Below, piece after piece: positions 63,633 to 64,000 of a DNA stretch of 64,000 bases (within the stretch, counting starts at the first letter, position 1; each line of letters begins with the position of its first letter). Below the pieces are notes generated by a model that saw only the letters and a program-made list of their open reading frames with translations, did no database searches and was not told the DNA's origin. The translations under genes were made by a program, and so were the position numbers. Location of the stretch: contig CAVRVS010000007.1 in NCBI GenBank assembly GCA_963724705.1, positions 669,883 to 733,882 of the forward strand, read 5' to 3'. This DNA is from DASQPR01 sp963724705. GTDB taxonomy: Bacteria > Actinomycetota > Actinomycetes > Mycobacteriales > Micromonosporaceae.

Positions 63633-64000
63633 CAGCGCGCGACCATCTCCCGCAGCCGGTAGCGCTGCACCTTGCCGGTCGTGGTCCGCGGCAGCGCCTC
63701 GATGAACTCGACGACCCGCGGCATCTTGTACGGCGCGATCGTGCGTCGGCAATGCTCCTGCAGCGCGGCCGCGTCGATCGTGGCACCGGGTCGGACGACG
63801 ACGAACGCGTGCACGATCATCGTGCGCTGTTCGTCCGGTGCGCCGACGACCGCGCACTCCATCACGTCGGGGTGCGTCAACAGCGCCGCCTCGACCTCCG
63901 GCCCGGCGATGTTGAACCCGGCCGAGATGATCATGTCGTCATTGCGCGCCTGATACCAGAAGTAGCCGTCGGCGTCGCGCAGGTACGTGTCGCCGGTGAG
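63632..64000 (-). CDS. Aryl-CoA ligase (AMP-binding), C-terminal part
   Basis: The C-terminal domain of an acyl-adenylate-forming CoA ligase, cut by the right edge. TGDTYLRDADGYFWYQARND and DDMIISAGFNIAGPEVEAAL carry the hinge Asp and A8 loop, and PRTTTGKVQRYRLRE holds the A10 catalytic Lys. The YFWYQARNDDMIISAGFN wording is that of benzoate-CoA and 2-aminobenzoate-CoA ligases. Its TGA overlaps the oxygenase start (TGATG), so ligase and oxygenase form one operon acting on an aromatic acid. Confidence 0.85.
   Translation of the reverse strand, partial: LTGDTYLRDADGYFWYQARNDDMIISAGFNIAGPEVEAALLTHPDVMECAVVGAPDEQRTMIVHAFVVVRPGATIDAAALQEHCRRTIAPYKMPRVVEFIEALPRTTTGKVQRYRLREMVAR

Overview
The window is G+C-rich DNA with the gene content of an actinomycete (Actinomycetota). 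Supporting signs are a dnaK-grpE-dnaJ-hspR operon with HAIR-like inverted repeats, two SigE-family sigma factors each paired with a single-pass membrane protein, a mycothiol-dependent maleylpyruvate-isomerase family gene, many GTG/TTG starts, a Nur-like box in front of a nickel/cobalt permease, a YfjP-type dynamin GTPase and an MT0933-like small antitoxin-type protein. The genus cannot be fixed from the sequence alone.

Layout. 0-11 kb: cut SDR oxidoreductase, SnoaL-like protein, PLP aminotransferase, NiCoT permease, a PadR/ABC ATPase/FtsX-permease operon, a Tat-exported phospholipase C-type phosphoesterase, then a sigma factor translationally coupled to a membrane-anchored Asp-box (BNR) propeller, and a methyltransferase. 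11.6-15 kb: a two-gene operon of a flavin monooxygenase and an unusual thioesterase/ATP-grasp fusion, the best candidate here for an undescribed system. 15-26 kb: an accessory patchwork (epoxide hydrolase, lipoprotein, YcaQ-like glycosylase, GNAT, MarR/hydrolase pair, TetR/maleylpyruvate isomerase/P-loop kinase, second sigma pair, DGPF protein) holding three decayed gene ends (VOC, adenosine deaminase, DHFR-like). A tRNA-Gly(CCC) closes this part. 26-33 kb: S10 carboxypeptidase, SpoIIE-type phosphatase, acyl-CoA dehydrogenase with tandem operators, lipoprotein and SixA phosphatase.

33.2-44.2 kb holds a hemolysin III gene, the 5-oxoprolinase operon pxpB-pxpC-pxpA, an NHL/thioredoxin protein, and a dipeptide/oligopeptide ABC importer (two permeases, two ATPase modules, lipoprotein-binding protein). 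Almost every gene in this block is broken by small frameshifts although the encoded residues stay well conserved; several shifts compensate each other within a gene. The same is seen at 61.1-63.6 kb. The long genes between these blocks are intact, so local sequencing or assembly indels are the likeliest explanation. Oxoproline and peptide import genes side by side suggest use of external peptides and glutamate derivatives.

44-64 kb: a proline-rich LppU-like membrane protein, a branched-chain or related 2-oxoacid dehydrogenase operon (E1 alpha, E1 beta, E2) read toward lower coordinates, an M23 peptidase lipoprotein, a 1121-residue tandem dynamin-like GTPase, the DnaK chaperone operon ending in its repressor HspR, a small CsbD/MT0933-like protein, an unknown protein, and the start of an aromatic acyl-CoA pathway (CoA ligase plus a two-domain salicylyl-CoA or 2-aminobenzoyl-CoA oxygenase/reductase) that leaves the window on the right.
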